The notes: generated from the letters alone by a model not told the origin. A stretch of DNA of 36,751 nucleotides from JBHIFB01 sp046760905 (GCA_046760905.1 JBHIFB010000014.1:1-36751); one strand, 5' to 3'; numbered from the stretch's first letter, positions 8,674 to 18,479 are shown. Made by a program: numbers and translations.

Positions 8674-10143
8674 ATGAGGAACCGTGCAAAGACAGCATTT
8701 ATCACATGGAGCCTTTTTCTTTTTTTCTTGCAGTACGGGAATCATAGATTTCGGGAACGATTAAGCTTCGAGATGGAGACCGAGAGACCTGTCTTAGAAG
8801 AAGTCCTGAGCATCCATAATTTCAACTATAATGGGCAGAAGCAGGTTTCAGAGGAGTGGGTTTCGGTGTATGATGGAACAGCACAGGATTACGATCGATC
8901 AAATTCCGTCGCACTTGATACCAGCGGAAACGTCTATGTCACAGGCTACAGCCATGGCGGTGGTAGCTTTTTCGATTGCACAACTATCAAATATGACAGG
9001 TATGGTAATGAACTCTGGGTCGTAACCTACAATGGCCCGGGCAATTATTCAGATCGTGCAAGCGACATTCAAGTTGATGACGAATCCAATGTGTATATAA
9101 CGGGCGGAAGCTACAGCAACGAGACAGATTTCGACTTCGTGACGATCAAGTATGACAAGAACGGTAACGAACTCTGGGTTGCACGGTATGACGGCCCTGG
9201 GAGCGGTTACGACTTTGCATCAAGCTTGGCTGTAGATGAGCTGGGTAATGTTTACATTTCCGGATATGCCTGGAACGGGGAGGATCCAGACTATACGACG
9301 ATCAAATATGATGAGAATGGGAATGAGCTATGGATCGCTGTATACGATGGACCGATAAACGGTTCTGATTACGCCGAAATACTGGCCAGGGATCCTGAAG
9401 GCAACATCTATGTGACCGGAAGAAGTCCGGGTGCTGGAACCCTCACCGATTTCGCCACAATAAAATACGATCCCGACGGAAACGAACTCTGGGTTATGCG
9501 ATTCGATGGTCCCGGCGGTAGAACCGATTTCCCCACCGGAATGGATGTCGATACATCAGGCTGCGTGTACGTGACCGGCTACACATACAGTATTCAATCC
9601 AAATGGGACTATGCAACAGTGAAATACGAAACTGATGGGAGTGAGCTCTGGAGGCATACACACAACGGTCCGGCAAATGGTAACGATTACGCAAGGGCTG
9701 TGACCGTTGACCAGGAGGGTAATGCCTACGTGACGGGGAGCGTGAACACAAACTGGATTTATCACGATTATGCAACAATCAAATATGACACCGATGGGAA
9801 CGAACTCTGGATCAGCTATTACGATGGTTCTACCCAGGGCGCTGAAACACCAAACGCGATTGCCCTGGATGCGGAAGGCAACATATATGTGACGGGAGAC
9901 AGCAGAGGCACCGGTATAGGAAGTGATTTTGCCACCGTTAAATATGATACCGAGGGAAATGAAGAGTGGGTTATAAGGTATAACGGCGAGGCGGATGACA
10001 ACGATCATGTAGAAGCGATGGCATTGGACGAGAATGGGAATCTTTACCTTACAGGGCACAGCTGGAACGGGATATCTAATGATTACGTGACGATCAAATA
10101 CAATCAGAGAAAACCCTGCCACAAAATTCCCGTTCGATTCTGA
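8674..10143 (+). CDS. SBBP-repeat beta-propeller protein (paralogue 2)
   Basis: Starts at an ATG with GAGGT upstream and an N-terminal hydrophobic stretch (FITWSLFLFFLQY) that can act as an export signal. About 35 residues of linker follow, then eight SBBP units of about 52 residues with the same YDGP...GNVYVTG...DYxTIKYDxxGNELW pattern as its neighbours. The C-terminal tail KPCHKIPVRF resembles that of paralogue 3 (HPHQRVPVGNR), which suggests these two are the closest pair. No catalytic residues recognised. The protein is likely periplasmic or at the cell surface. Confidence 0.82.
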   Translation: MRNRAKTAFITWSLFLFFLQYGNHRFRERLSFEMETERPVLEEVLSIHNFNYNGQKQVSEEWVSVYDGTAQDYDRSNSVALDTSGNVYVTGYSHGGGSFFDCTTIKYDRYGNELWVVTYNGPGNYSDRASDIQVDDESNVYITGGSYSNETDFDFVTIKYDKNGNELWVARYDGPGSGYDFASSLAVDELGNVYISGYAWNGEDPDYTTIKYDENGNELWIAVYDGPINGSDYAEILARDPEGNIYVTGRSPGAGTLTDFATIKYDPDGNELWVMRFDGPGGRTDFPTGMDVDTSGCVYVTGYTYSIQSKWDYATVKYETDGSELWRHTHNGPANGNDYARAVTVDQEGNAYVTGSVNTNWIYHDYATIKYDTDGNELWISYYDGSTQGAETPNAIALDAEGNIYVTGDSRGTGIGSDFATVKYDTEGNEEWVIRYNGEADDNDHVEAMALDENGNLYLTGHSWNGISNDYVTIKYNQRKPCHKIPVRF

Positions 10144-10182
10144 ACCTTATTCAAATGAGAAGCAGAGTTGAGGAATAACCTT

Positions 10183-11574
10183 ATGAGAAAATTCCAACCT
10201 GTCCAGAGGCCAGGACATATATCGATTCTCCTGTTCACATTCTGTCTACTCGTGGCAACCGATCTAAGAGGACAAGTACGTGAGCAATGGATAGCGAGGT
10301 ACAATGGCCCGAGCAATGGAACTGACTACGCCAAGGAAGTCGCTGTGGATGATAGTGGATACGTCTTTGTTGCAGGCTGGAGCAATGGCATAGATAGCGG
10401 TGATGATTATGCAACGATCAAGTATTCTCCAACCGGTGAATTGATGTGGGTATCGAGATACAATGGTGTGGGAAACGGCGATGATCATGTTACGGCGATG
10501 GCCATGGATGCGGACGGAAACATCTGTGTGACTGGTAACAGCTGGAATGGCACAGACCTGGACTATGCTACCGTCAAGTACAGTTCAGACGGTGATGAGC
10601 TCTGGACAGCCAGACACGATGGACTCGGAGGTGGTTACGATTCCGCTGTTGCCATCGCCGTGGATCCCGACGAAAACGTCTATGTAACCGGCTCAAGCCT
10701 TGGCGATACGACTTCAAAGGATTATACGACGATCAAATATGATTGTGACGGGAATGAACTCTGGTCGGTCACTTACAATGGTCCGGCCAACAAAAATGAT
10801 GGGGCGAAGGCCATAGCAATCGACTACAACGGAAACGTATGTATAACGGGGTCGAGTGAGAGCGATGAGACGGGGTATGATTTCGTAACTGTGAAGTATG
10901 ACAGCGCAGGGAACGAACTCTGGACTGCGAGGCGTGATGGCCCAGGGAACGGTCATGATTATGCATTCGACGTAATAGTCGACGAGAACGGATATGTCTA
11001 TGTGACAGGACAGACGAGTAACCTGTCAACAGATTTCCTGACGGTTAAGTATGATCCCGATGGTAATGAACTCTGGAGCGCCTTGTACGACGGGCCGGCA
11101 AGTGGTTTCGACGGATCCTTTGACATTTGTCTCGACGGCGACTGTAACGTGTTCGTGACCGGTGAAAGCGTCGGTGCGGGCACCCTCAATGACTTTGCAG
11201 TCGTGAAGTATGACTCTAGTGGGAATGAATTGTGGACGGCGCGCTACAACGGTCCTGACAATGTAAACGATGTTGCAAAAGCACTCACAATCGATTCGAG
11301 TGGAAACGTATATGTGACGGGTCACAGTTACGGTCTCGCAACATTCTACGACTATGCATCGGTTAAATACAGCCCTGAAGGGATTGAGCTCTGGGCAGCC
11401 AGATATAATGGTCCTGGTGATGACATCGACGTGGCCTGGGACATAGCTGTAGACGTGTCGGGAAACGTTTATGTAACCGGCCGCAGCGATGATTTTGCGA
11501 CTTCAAGTGATTACGCTACAATCAAGTACAGGCAGGGACACCCCCATCAAAGGGTGCCGGTAGGTAACAGATAA
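10183..11574 (+). CDS. SBBP-repeat beta-propeller protein (paralogue 3)
   Basis: The preferred start is ATG 10183 with GAGGAA about nine bases upstream; a TTG at 10168 is in frame. A clear signal peptide (ISILLFTFCLLVATDLRG) is followed directly by eight SBBP units, so the mature protein is almost only propeller. It ends with the tail HPHQRVPVGNR, related to paralogue 2. It lies 39 bases behind paralogue 2 and its stop is two bases from the stop of the convergent sulfatase-like gene. Function unknown. Confidence 0.83.
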   Translation: MRKFQPVQRPGHISILLFTFCLLVATDLRGQVREQWIARYNGPSNGTDYAKEVAVDDSGYVFVAGWSNGIDSGDDYATIKYSPTGELMWVSRYNGVGNGDDHVTAMAMDADGNICVTGNSWNGTDLDYATVKYSSDGDELWTARHDGLGGGYDSAVAIAVDPDENVYVTGSSLGDTTSKDYTTIKYDCDGNELWSVTYNGPANKNDGAKAIAIDYNGNVCITGSSESDETGYDFVTVKYDSAGNELWTARRDGPGNGHDYAFDVIVDENGYVYVTGQTSNLSTDFLTVKYDPDGNELWSALYDGPASGFDGSFDICLDGDCNVFVTGESVGAGTLNDFAVVKYDSSGNELWTARYNGPDNVNDVAKALTIDSSGNVYVTGHSYGLATFYDYASVKYSPEGIELWAARYNGPGDDIDVAWDIAVDVSGNVYVTGRSDDFATSSDYATIKYRQGHPHQRVPVGNR

Positions 11575-11576
11575 TA

Positions 11577-13682
11577 CTATTTTCCACCGCCCTCAAAACG
11601 CATTCCCGCCAATGCCTTCTTCGCCGGCTCAAATTCAGGATCTATTGATAGAGCCTGCTTTATTGCCGCTTTAGCCTCATCCGTTTCTCCAAGCCTCCTC
11701 AGCACCTTACTAAGATCAACCCACGTTTCCTTGGACTCCGGCTGGACCTCAAGAGAGGCTTCGAAGCTCTTTTTCGCCTTCTCCAGATCCCCCATTTGTG
11801 CGTAAGCGGCTCCCAGCATGGAGTGAACCCTGGGCAGTTCGGGATTCAGCTCCAATGCTTTTTCCAGGATGCCCGTCGACTCCTCGTACTTTCCGAGTCT
11901 TATGAGTAATCTACCGAAATCACGATACACCGTATAATCATCGTCTTTCAACTCCAAGAGAACCCGATATGCTTCTTCTGCTTGGCCGAGCTTCCTCGAT
12001 CTAAGACGAGCTTTCGCGAGCTTCAGCCAAGGGTCAGGATCAAGTGGATAGATTTTAGTAACTTCAACCAGCGCATTTTCTGCCCCCTCAGAATCTCCCA
12101 TTATCGCGAGGGTCTCTGATAGCAGATAATAAGACCTTTCTTCGAGCGGGTCCAGCTCGATCGCTCTTCTAAAACTATTGAGCGCGAGTTCGTTCTGCTC
12201 GAGTCCACGATAACAGAGTCCTTCCGAATAGTACAGCATCGGGTTTTGTGGATCTGTTTCAGACAATCCCTTGAATATCGATAGGGCGTCCTCGAACTGG
12301 CCAGCCCTGAGGGATTGCCATCCCTTAAAAAAGCTCTTCTGGACTGCTATCATATCCTTTGGATCCTTCTCTATCGCACCTTCCGTTTGAGACCTGAAGA
12401 TATATCCTAGCTTCTCTAGTGCCTCTCGTTCAGAAGCGTCCATCTCCATTTCCTCGCTGAGTTCACGGTCCACAGCGAATTTCATGATGCTGTCAAGAGA
12501 TGCCTCGAAGCGACTTGCGATCTCGGACGTAGTCCCATATATATTTACCGACTCTCGCGGATCCCGCCTCAAATCGTACAACTCGGGCTTCGGTGCTTTC
12601 ACGAAGAGATAATCATCGGTTCTCAGCGACTTGAGTTCGCTCCACCCATACTGCAATCTGGGCGCCCAGGTCTCTGAATAAGAATATCTGTTTTCAAATC
12701 GATTCTCATGCTGATCTATAGGGAAAAGGCTTCTACCCTGACATTCCGGTGGTGTGTCTATGTGCAAAATTGAGAGGATTGTCGGTAAGATATCCACATG
12801 CTCGACGAGATATTCAAGGCGGATACCACAAGGGACAACAGCCGGCAGAGAAATAATGAGAGGTATCTTGACAGTAGAACTATACAAAAACATAGCGTGG
12901 GTCAGCTCCCCATGCTCCCCCAGTGATTCACCGTGATCCGCCGTTATAACGACGAGCGTATTGCCTGCAAGATCCCTTCTTTTGATTCCCTCCAACAGCT
13001 CGCCTATCTGTGTATCCACATACGCTACCTCTCCATCATATGGATTCCTGTATAGCTCATTGAAAGGGGGAGGGGGATCATAGGGATCATGCGGATCGAA
13101 GAAGTGAACCCATACGAAGAAAGGCTGCCTCACTTGCTCGAGCCAGCTCAAAGCTCTTTCCGTTACTTCCCCCGCCGGTCTTTGCGGAAAGATCAGGGTG
13201 CCCATATTTTGCTCACCCTTCAGCCCATCATCATAAACATCGAATCCCTGGGATAGGCCATACTTACTGCCGAGAACCCTAGCGCCCACGAAGGCGGCTG
13301 TTTCATATCCCTGTTCTTTCAGTACCTCGGCAATAGTGGTCGCTCCCCGAGACAGCCTGTATTTGCCGTTGTGCCTGACACTGTGAACATAAGGATAGGT
13401 TCCTGTAAGAATGCTTGCGTGTGAAGGTAGTGTGACAGGGGCCTGCGCGTATGCTTTATCGAATAACACACCCTCGCTAGCAATGCTGTCTATTACAGGA
13501 GTCTTAATATCTGAACCATACACCCCGAGCTTATCGGCTCTCAATGTGTCAATCGTTATGAGAATGACGTTCTTTTTACCCGAAGAAGCAAATCGGTCCC
13601 TGATAAATAGGGAAAAAAGAATGACCACAAGTATCGATAGTATAGCGAGCGAGTACGCCGGTAATTTTCGAGATAGCTTCAC
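11577..13682 (-). CDS. Sulfatase-like (AlkP superfamily) membrane protein with C-terminal TPRs
   Basis: One N-terminal membrane anchor (residues 9-29) places the rest outside the inner membrane. The sulfatase-fold domain shows Asp45 in ITIDTLRAD, Thr84 in APVTLPSHASILTG at the nucleophile position (no CxPxR), FFDPHDPYDPP, TADHGESLGEHGE, and the family-specific ETWAPRLQYGWSE. About seven TPRs cover residues 435-690. Start: GTG with GAGGA a few bases upstream. It closely parallels the protein at 34146-36257, sharing domain order and motifs such as GVYGS, ETWAPRLQYGWSE and the C-terminal EYEPAKKAL / EFEPAKKAL. Likely a phospho-transferase or phosphohydrolase on a surface polymer (inference). It is monocistronic, with a promoter at 13807-13835. 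Confidence 0.88.
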   Translation of the reverse strand: MKLSRKLPAYSLAILSILVVILFSLFIRDRFASSGKKNVILITIDTLRADKLGVYGSDIKTPVIDSIASEGVLFDKAYAQAPVTLPSHASILTGTYPYVHSVRHNGKYRLSRGATTIAEVLKEQGYETAAFVGARVLGSKYGLSQGFDVYDDGLKGEQNMGTLIFPQRPAGEVTERALSWLEQVRQPFFVWVHFFDPHDPYDPPPPFNELYRNPYDGEVAYVDTQIGELLEGIKRRDLAGNTLVVITADHGESLGEHGELTHAMFLYSSTVKIPLIISLPAVVPCGIRLEYLVEHVDILPTILSILHIDTPPECQGRSLFPIDQHENRFENRYSYSETWAPRLQYGWSELKSLRTDDYLFVKAPKPELYDLRRDPRESVNIYGTTSEIASRFEASLDSIMKFAVDRELSEEMEMDASEREALEKLGYIFRSQTEGAIEKDPKDMIAVQKSFFKGWQSLRAGQFEDALSIFKGLSETDPQNPMLYYSEGLCYRGLEQNELALNSFRRAIELDPLEERSYYLLSETLAIMGDSEGAENALVEVTKIYPLDPDPWLKLAKARLRSRKLGQAEEAYRVLLELKDDDYTVYRDFGRLLIRLGKYEESTGILEKALELNPELPRVHSMLGAAYAQMGDLEKAKKSFEASLEVQPESKETWVDLSKVLRRLGETDEAKAAIKQALSIDPEFEPAKKALAGMRFEGGGK

Positions 13683-13806
13683 GCGATCCTCAAGATAAAT
13701 ATATGTATTTGAGCTTGCATTCTGTATCCGCAGAATAGATTCTGAGATGGAATCCTACATGCTGATAGAACACAGCTGGATCGTGCAGGCAGATCCATTA
13801 AAATGT

Positions 13807-13835
13807 AAGATATAAAAGTCTATTTTTAAAGTCAA
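13807..13835 (-). promoter_or_regulatory. Promoter for the 11577-13682 gene
   Basis: Minus strand TTGACT (13835-13830) and TATCTT (13812-13807) with a 17-base spacer, about 120 bases upstream of the GTG start. Confidence 0.55.
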
Positions 13836-13875
13836 CCAGGAGAGCCGAGTATATTATCGTATAACGGCCCGTAGC

Positions 13876-13904
13876 TTGACCTTTCACAATTTTTATAATA
13901 AGGT
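13876..13904 (+). promoter_or_regulatory. Possible promoter for the FG-GAP gene
   Basis: TTGACC (13876-13881) is followed 17 bases later by TAAGGT (13899-13904). A better -10 sequence TATAAT at 13894-13899 overlaps this but has only a poor -35 at the right distance. Its divergent partner lies at 13807-13835. Confidence 0.4.
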
Positions 13905-13945
13905 TTAGGTGGTGTAAGAATGGATTATAACCGGAGCCCGTATAA

Positions 13946-15319
13946 ATGCTCAAAGCACATCTTCTAATAAAGGCAACGATTGCTCTCACACTGCTCCTAA
14001 TGATACCAGGATTTGTTTACGGGGAAATCTGGCTACACAAACTGTTCGAAATTTCGGGAGAAGATCCCTCGAGCGGTTTCGCGATTTCCACATCGGGGGC
14101 CGGTGATTACGATGGTGATGGACATGGCGACGTCATCGTGGGGGAGTATCTGCATGTATTTGATTCGGATACGACTGGTGCTGCATACCTCTTCTTCGGA
14201 AATCACTCCCGGGATTGCCTTCTCTTCAATGGTTTTCAAAACGGTGAGAAATTTGGCTATCTCGTCGAAAGCGCCGGCGATTTCAACGGCGACGGATACG
14301 ACGATCTGCTGATTTCCGCGCCTGAATGGCGTGTGGCTGGTTCACGCATCGGAAGAGTCTTTCTGTACTTTGGTGGTGATGACATGGACACCGAGGCGGA
14401 TCTCGTCTTTTCTCTCCCCGCCCAGGATGGCAGATTCGGCACAAGCGCAGCAGGTATAGGAGATATCAATCAGGACTTCTTCGATGATATTATAATAGGA
14501 TCGCCGTATGCGTTTAACATGGCGGGCTTCTTTGCCATATACCTGGGAGATGAGCTGCCTGATGCGGTGCCGGATTGCATTGTTGTAAACGAACACCTGC
14601 TCAATGGAAGGCTGGGATTTTCAACTTCCCAGGTAGGGGATTTGAATTCCGATGGCTTTTTGGATTTCGCTGTGTGTATGGCACCGAAGAGACTCAGCCC
14701 GCCCCATGAAGAACGGATCGGTGAGGCATGGATATACTATGGCGGAAAGGGATTGCCAGAATCCCCCGACCTGGTTTTCAAAGGTGTTAATACGTCTCAG
14801 CTCTTTGGCTTTTCAGTACGGGGTGCAGGTGATTTCGATGGTGATGGCTTCGGGGATGTGATGGTGGGAGCCCCTCGGATCAACTCATACCCACCAAGAC
14901 CGGATTCTCTATATGATAACGGAGCTGTGTTCATCTACTCTGGAGGAGCATATCCCGACACCACAGTGGATTTAATCATATTTGGAGAGGAGCAGTTCGA
15001 TGGCTTCGGTTCTGCGCTCTATGCAGCGGGCGATTTGGACGGTGACGGCTTCGATGATATTATTGTTGGAGCCCCTGAGAATGATGAAGGAGGAATCGAG
15101 GCTGGTGCCTGCTACCTCTTCCTGGGGAACAACGGACATGAGGAAAAGCTCCTCGATAAGATCTTAGGACACAAGAGGGCGGGGCAATTCGGCTATTGCC
15201 TCTCGGCCGTAGATAGGCCAGGAAGCGAAAGGCTCAATTTTCTAATCGGTTCCCCAGGTACGAGTGACGGTTTCTGTTATGAATATCTAAATGTAATTCC
15301 CATCCGAATGAACGACTGA
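13946..15319 (+). CDS. Secreted FG-GAP (integrin-alpha-like) beta-propeller protein
   Basis: A signal peptide (LIKATIALTLLLMIPGFVYG) is followed by six to seven FG-GAP repeats of about 60 residues. Each has a Ca2+-binding loop and a closing strand, for example DYDGDGHGDVIVG, DFNGDGYDDLLISAP, DLNSDGFLDFAV, DFDGDGFGDVMVGAP and DLDGDGFDDIIVGAPEN. The whole mature protein is the propeller; there is no sorting tail or anchor. Such proteins usually bind ligands or partners outside the cell. GGAG lies nine bases before the ATG. It is a single gene between divergent and same-strand promoters. Exact role unknown. Confidence 0.85.
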   Translation: MLKAHLLIKATIALTLLLMIPGFVYGEIWLHKLFEISGEDPSSGFAISTSGAGDYDGDGHGDVIVGEYLHVFDSDTTGAAYLFFGNHSRDCLLFNGFQNGEKFGYLVESAGDFNGDGYDDLLISAPEWRVAGSRIGRVFLYFGGDDMDTEADLVFSLPAQDGRFGTSAAGIGDINQDFFDDIIIGSPYAFNMAGFFAIYLGDELPDAVPDCIVVNEHLLNGRLGFSTSQVGDLNSDGFLDFAVCMAPKRLSPPHEERIGEAWIYYGGKGLPESPDLVFKGVNTSQLFGFSVRGAGDFDGDGFGDVMVGAPRINSYPPRPDSLYDNGAVFIYSGGAYPDTTVDLIIFGEEQFDGFGSALYAAGDLDGDGFDDIIVGAPENDEGGIEAGACYLFLGNNGHEEKLLDKILGHKRAGQFGYCLSAVDRPGSERLNFLIGSPGTSDGFCYEYLNVIPIRMND

Positions 15320-15492
15320 TCACAATCAGGCCTGACATCCCTGTCCCATTTTTAAACTGAAAACGCGGCCGTTACCGTTTCCTTGACATGTGTTTCAAAT
15401 CCAAGTGAACATGATAGGTCCAATCAGATACCGCATGAGAAGCCGAATGTTATCTAAAGGACACCGAATAAGTGAAATGACAAGGAGTTGAG

Positions 15493-15538
15493 GACTTTTC
15501 CCGTTTTTCCTGGAATTTAGAGCCCTTAGGGGAAAGTC
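15493..15538 (+). repeat. Inverted repeat in a 354-base gap
   Basis: GACTTTTCCC (15493-15502) pairs with GGGGAAAGTC (15529-15538), ten pairs including one G-T. A 10-base direct repeat ACAAGGAGTT flanks it at 15480-15489 and 15542-15551. The gap 15320-15673 holds no gene. It could be an operator or a hairpin just upstream of the promoter. Confidence 0.4.
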
Positions 15539-15554
15539 ATCACAAGGAGTTTCA

Positions 15555-15582
15555 TTGACTTCATAAATTAATCGTTTATTTT
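15555..15582 (+). promoter_or_regulatory. Possible promoter of the 15674-23766 cluster
   Basis: TTGACT (15555-15560) and TATTTT (15577-15582) with a 16-base spacer in an AT-rich stretch about 90 bases before the ATG at 15674. The TTGACA at 15383 has no good -10 partner. Confidence 0.4.
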
Positions 15583-15673
15583 ATAACCTTAAAATTCAAC
15601 GCTTCCGCATCAGGAACAAAGACGGGGATTCATTCAAATCAGAGCATAAAAAAGTAACGAAAGGGTGAAAAGG

Positions 15674-18439
15674 ATGAATGCCGGTACTCGTTCTTCGAGG
15701 AGCTGGCTTCTCTCTTGGGAAATCCTGGAGGAAAAGCCGATCGGATTCTTCAAGTACTCTGTTTCCCTCGCCGCCATAATAATCACAAGGAACGTGCTCG
15801 AGGCATTCTCGGGGACCGGTTTCACGGAACAGCCGGGGAGCTACTTACTGCATTATCCCCTTGCCTACATCGCACCGCTTCTTGCCTTAAGCTGCACGCT
15901 TTCGATCCTTTCGAAGGTCCCTGTGATAAGAGTGACACGATTGATGCTCTATGTATGGCTTTTGACTCTTCTGCCACCTCTTCTGGATATGCTGGTCTCG
16001 ACCGGCACAGAGAGCAGGGGAGCACAGATTGGTTACCTCCCGGTAGAACAAGGCGAGTATTGGAATACATTCATCAATTTCTTCAATCCCGGCATGGGCC
16101 TGAAAGGCGCGACGGTCGGTATCAGACTCGAGGCTCTTATCGCCTGTCTCATGTCATTTCTATACGTCTATGTAAAGTCGAGGAATCTATTGAGATCGAT
16201 CGTGGCTCCACTTATAATCTTCGCTGTCTCATTCTTCTTCTTTACCTTCCCCAATATATACCTTGCTCTAGTAAAGCTATTCGATCCGGATGTGAAGGAT
16301 TTTACAGATCTCTTCCTCACCCGGGGAGTTCTGATCCGAACCGACACTTCAAAGCTTTCGCTGATCATCGCACAGGTCGATCTAATCCTTCTGGCCATTG
16401 TGTTCGTGATATGGTTGGGCCTGTACAGAGGAGTGAAGGGAGTCACACATCTTTATAAACTCTTATTCCAGGGTCGAACGGCTACGGCTGCAACAATGAC
16501 ATTCTTAGGATTTCTCATCGGATGGCGAATTATCCTCCCCTACGAAAACTTCCAAAACCTGTTATCACACCATTCAGATTTCCTGTCTTTGATATCACTG
16601 TTATTGGCAGCTGTTGCAGCTTCTGCAGGCATCTCCTGCCTCGAGCCTGATAAGGATTCCCAGTCCGAAAGTGAAAGTGAGATTCATTCCATGGAAATGA
16701 TGTTCGTCCTCCTCGCATTCGCATCCGCCAATACTCTTGTAATCGGTTTTGCTCCTTTCTGCTTCCTCTTGATTTATGTCTCAGCTGCCCTTTTTAGGGA
16801 AAGCCCCCCATTCCAGCTGAAGAGATATCCCGCTCTCTCCTCTCTTGCTAAGGCTCTTGGGTCGGTAGCCCTTATATCTATGAGCTACAGCCTCTTCACG
16901 GGCAGCAGAACTCCATCCTACTTTCCGAGGACACTGCTTGTAATGCTTTTCGCAGCCTTGGCAATCGGGTTCTTCGCTGTCCAGTTAGGGGAACATGGCG
17001 GTGACAAAAACAGATCCGTTCAAAAAAGGCATGTCTGGATTTTCAAAGCCGTACTTTTCTGTCTCGCTTACCTCATCCCCGCGTTCTATTTCAGAAATCT
17101 CACTCTTCTCATCGCTTCCCTCATCGCGGCGATCCTCTCATCCATGGCCTGTATTCTCCTGAAATCCAGGGCATATCTGGGATTGGTTTTCGTCGTCTAC
17201 CTTATCACCTTCGTAAGTCTGCTTTTTGCGGAGTTCAGGGATTTAAAGAACCGTCAATGGGGTACTCCCCACCAGATAAGGCATGCGGAACTCGCTTCAA
17301 TGTACCTTAGCGAGGGAAATCCGGAGCATGCCAGGGTTGAATATGAGGCGGCTGCGGAGTTGGGGAGTCCCGATCCATCAATCTACTACGGGCTCGGATT
17401 CGATTACTCCCAGGCCGGTAACGATCTAATGGCGATAGAGATGTTCAAAAGAGCAACTGAGCTCGACACCACATATAGTGAAGCATATTACAACCTGGCT
17501 ATATCCTATTCTCATATGGATATGGATGGAGAGGCAATCAGGAACTTTATGAAAGCAACGGCACTCAACCCGGAAAACATGGAAATCAGGCTGGGCAGTA
17601 CAGGAACGCTACTTAAGAAGGGTTATCTCGAAGAAGCCATGACAATAATTCTCACAGACATGGGGGAAACAGTCAAGGAGCAGATGGTGCTCTTCGAGAT
17701 TCTAAACACTCTGTCGCAGCAGAACTTTGAAATAGAGTTCGACACAGCAGGCGTCGCGGGAAGATTTCTGGAAAGATTCAAAACGGCCATGCAGCATGGC
17801 AAACAGAGGGAGTGGAACGAGGCTCTCTTTGAGATCTCTCATCTCGAAGCGGAGTTCCCAAAGGCGTTTGTCCTGTCATACTTCAGGGCATGGATCAATC
17901 AGATGATGGGTAACATGGAAGAAGCCATTTTGCTGTACCGGCAACTTCTTGAGAGAGTTCCGGGGATGTATGAGGCAATGATCAACCTCGGTGCCGCTTA
18001 TCTTAATCTGGGGAAACTCGATGAGGTAAGGAAAATTTCTCTGACGATACTCGGCGAGCATCCAGGTGACGTGAAGGCCTTGGTAAACCTGGCCAACTCA
18101 TACACCCGAGAGGGCAAACTCGACAGGAGTCTTGAATTGCTGACGAGAGCACTGAAGGAAGATCCTGAGAACTACGGAGTGAGGATGAACCTTGCAATTG
18201 TGCTAGAGGGCCTTTCACGCATAGATGAAGCAATAATTCAGTATCAAACCTTGCTCATCATGAACAAAGAATCGCCTGAAGTGTATACAAAGATTTCAGA
18301 ATGTTACATTAGGAAGGGAGATATCCAGAAAGCAAGGGAAAATCTTGAATATGCCCTCTCTTTGAATCCTAAATATAAACCGGCACTTAAAGCCATGACA
18401 AAGATCGCCCAACAGAGCACTCAGGGCAAACCGGAGTGA
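15674..18439 (+). CDS. Polytopic membrane protein with C-terminal TPR array
   Basis: The N-terminal 520 residues contain about a dozen hydrophobic segments (for example FFKYSVSLAAIIITRNVLEAF, VAPLIIFAVSFFFFTF, LIIAQVDLILLAIVFVIWLG, LLVMLFAALAIGFFAVQLG). Residues 540-915 hold about nine TPR units (HARVEYEAAAELGSPDPSIYYGLG; SEAYYNLAISYSHMDMDGEA). I do not recognise the membrane part as a named family. The combination of membrane domain and TPRs recurs in the DUF2723 gene at 32080-34149, so a glycosyltransferase or polymer-assembly role is possible but unproven. ATG 15674 has AAGGG eight bases upstream; a GTG at 15665 is in frame. First gene of the cluster that leads into the phosphodiesterase and selenoprotein genes. 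Confidence 0.8.
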   Translation: MNAGTRSSRSWLLSWEILEEKPIGFFKYSVSLAAIIITRNVLEAFSGTGFTEQPGSYLLHYPLAYIAPLLALSCTLSILSKVPVIRVTRLMLYVWLLTLLPPLLDMLVSTGTESRGAQIGYLPVEQGEYWNTFINFFNPGMGLKGATVGIRLEALIACLMSFLYVYVKSRNLLRSIVAPLIIFAVSFFFFTFPNIYLALVKLFDPDVKDFTDLFLTRGVLIRTDTSKLSLIIAQVDLILLAIVFVIWLGLYRGVKGVTHLYKLLFQGRTATAATMTFLGFLIGWRIILPYENFQNLLSHHSDFLSLISLLLAAVAASAGISCLEPDKDSQSESESEIHSMEMMFVLLAFASANTLVIGFAPFCFLLIYVSAALFRESPPFQLKRYPALSSLAKALGSVALISMSYSLFTGSRTPSYFPRTLLVMLFAALAIGFFAVQLGEHGGDKNRSVQKRHVWIFKAVLFCLAYLIPAFYFRNLTLLIASLIAAILSSMACILLKSRAYLGLVFVVYLITFVSLLFAEFRDLKNRQWGTPHQIRHAELASMYLSEGNPEHARVEYEAAAELGSPDPSIYYGLGFDYSQAGNDLMAIEMFKRATELDTTYSEAYYNLAISYSHMDMDGEAIRNFMKATALNPENMEIRLGSTGTLLKKGYLEEAMTIILTDMGETVKEQMVLFEILNTLSQQNFEIEFDTAGVAGRFLERFKTAMQHGKQREWNEALFEISHLEAEFPKAFVLSYFRAWINQMMGNMEEAILLYRQLLERVPGMYEAMINLGAAYLNLGKLDEVRKISLTILGEHPGDVKALVNLANSYTREGKLDRSLELLTRALKEDPENYGVRMNLAIVLEGLSRIDEAIIQYQTLLIMNKESPEVYTKISECYIRKGDIQKARENLEYALSLNPKYKPALKAMTKIAQQSTQGKPE

Positions 18440-18479
18440 GATTAATCAATAGCAGATCATAGCGAAGGAGGAAAACCAT

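Noticed and set aside
7133..11574. CRISPR-like or minisatellite array suggested by regular DNA repetition
   Set aside because: The period of about 156 bases follows protein repeats with diverged codons, not identical DNA repeats with spacers.
15383..15411. TTGACA at 15383 as a promoter
   Set aside because: No acceptable -10 box lies 15-19 bases downstream.
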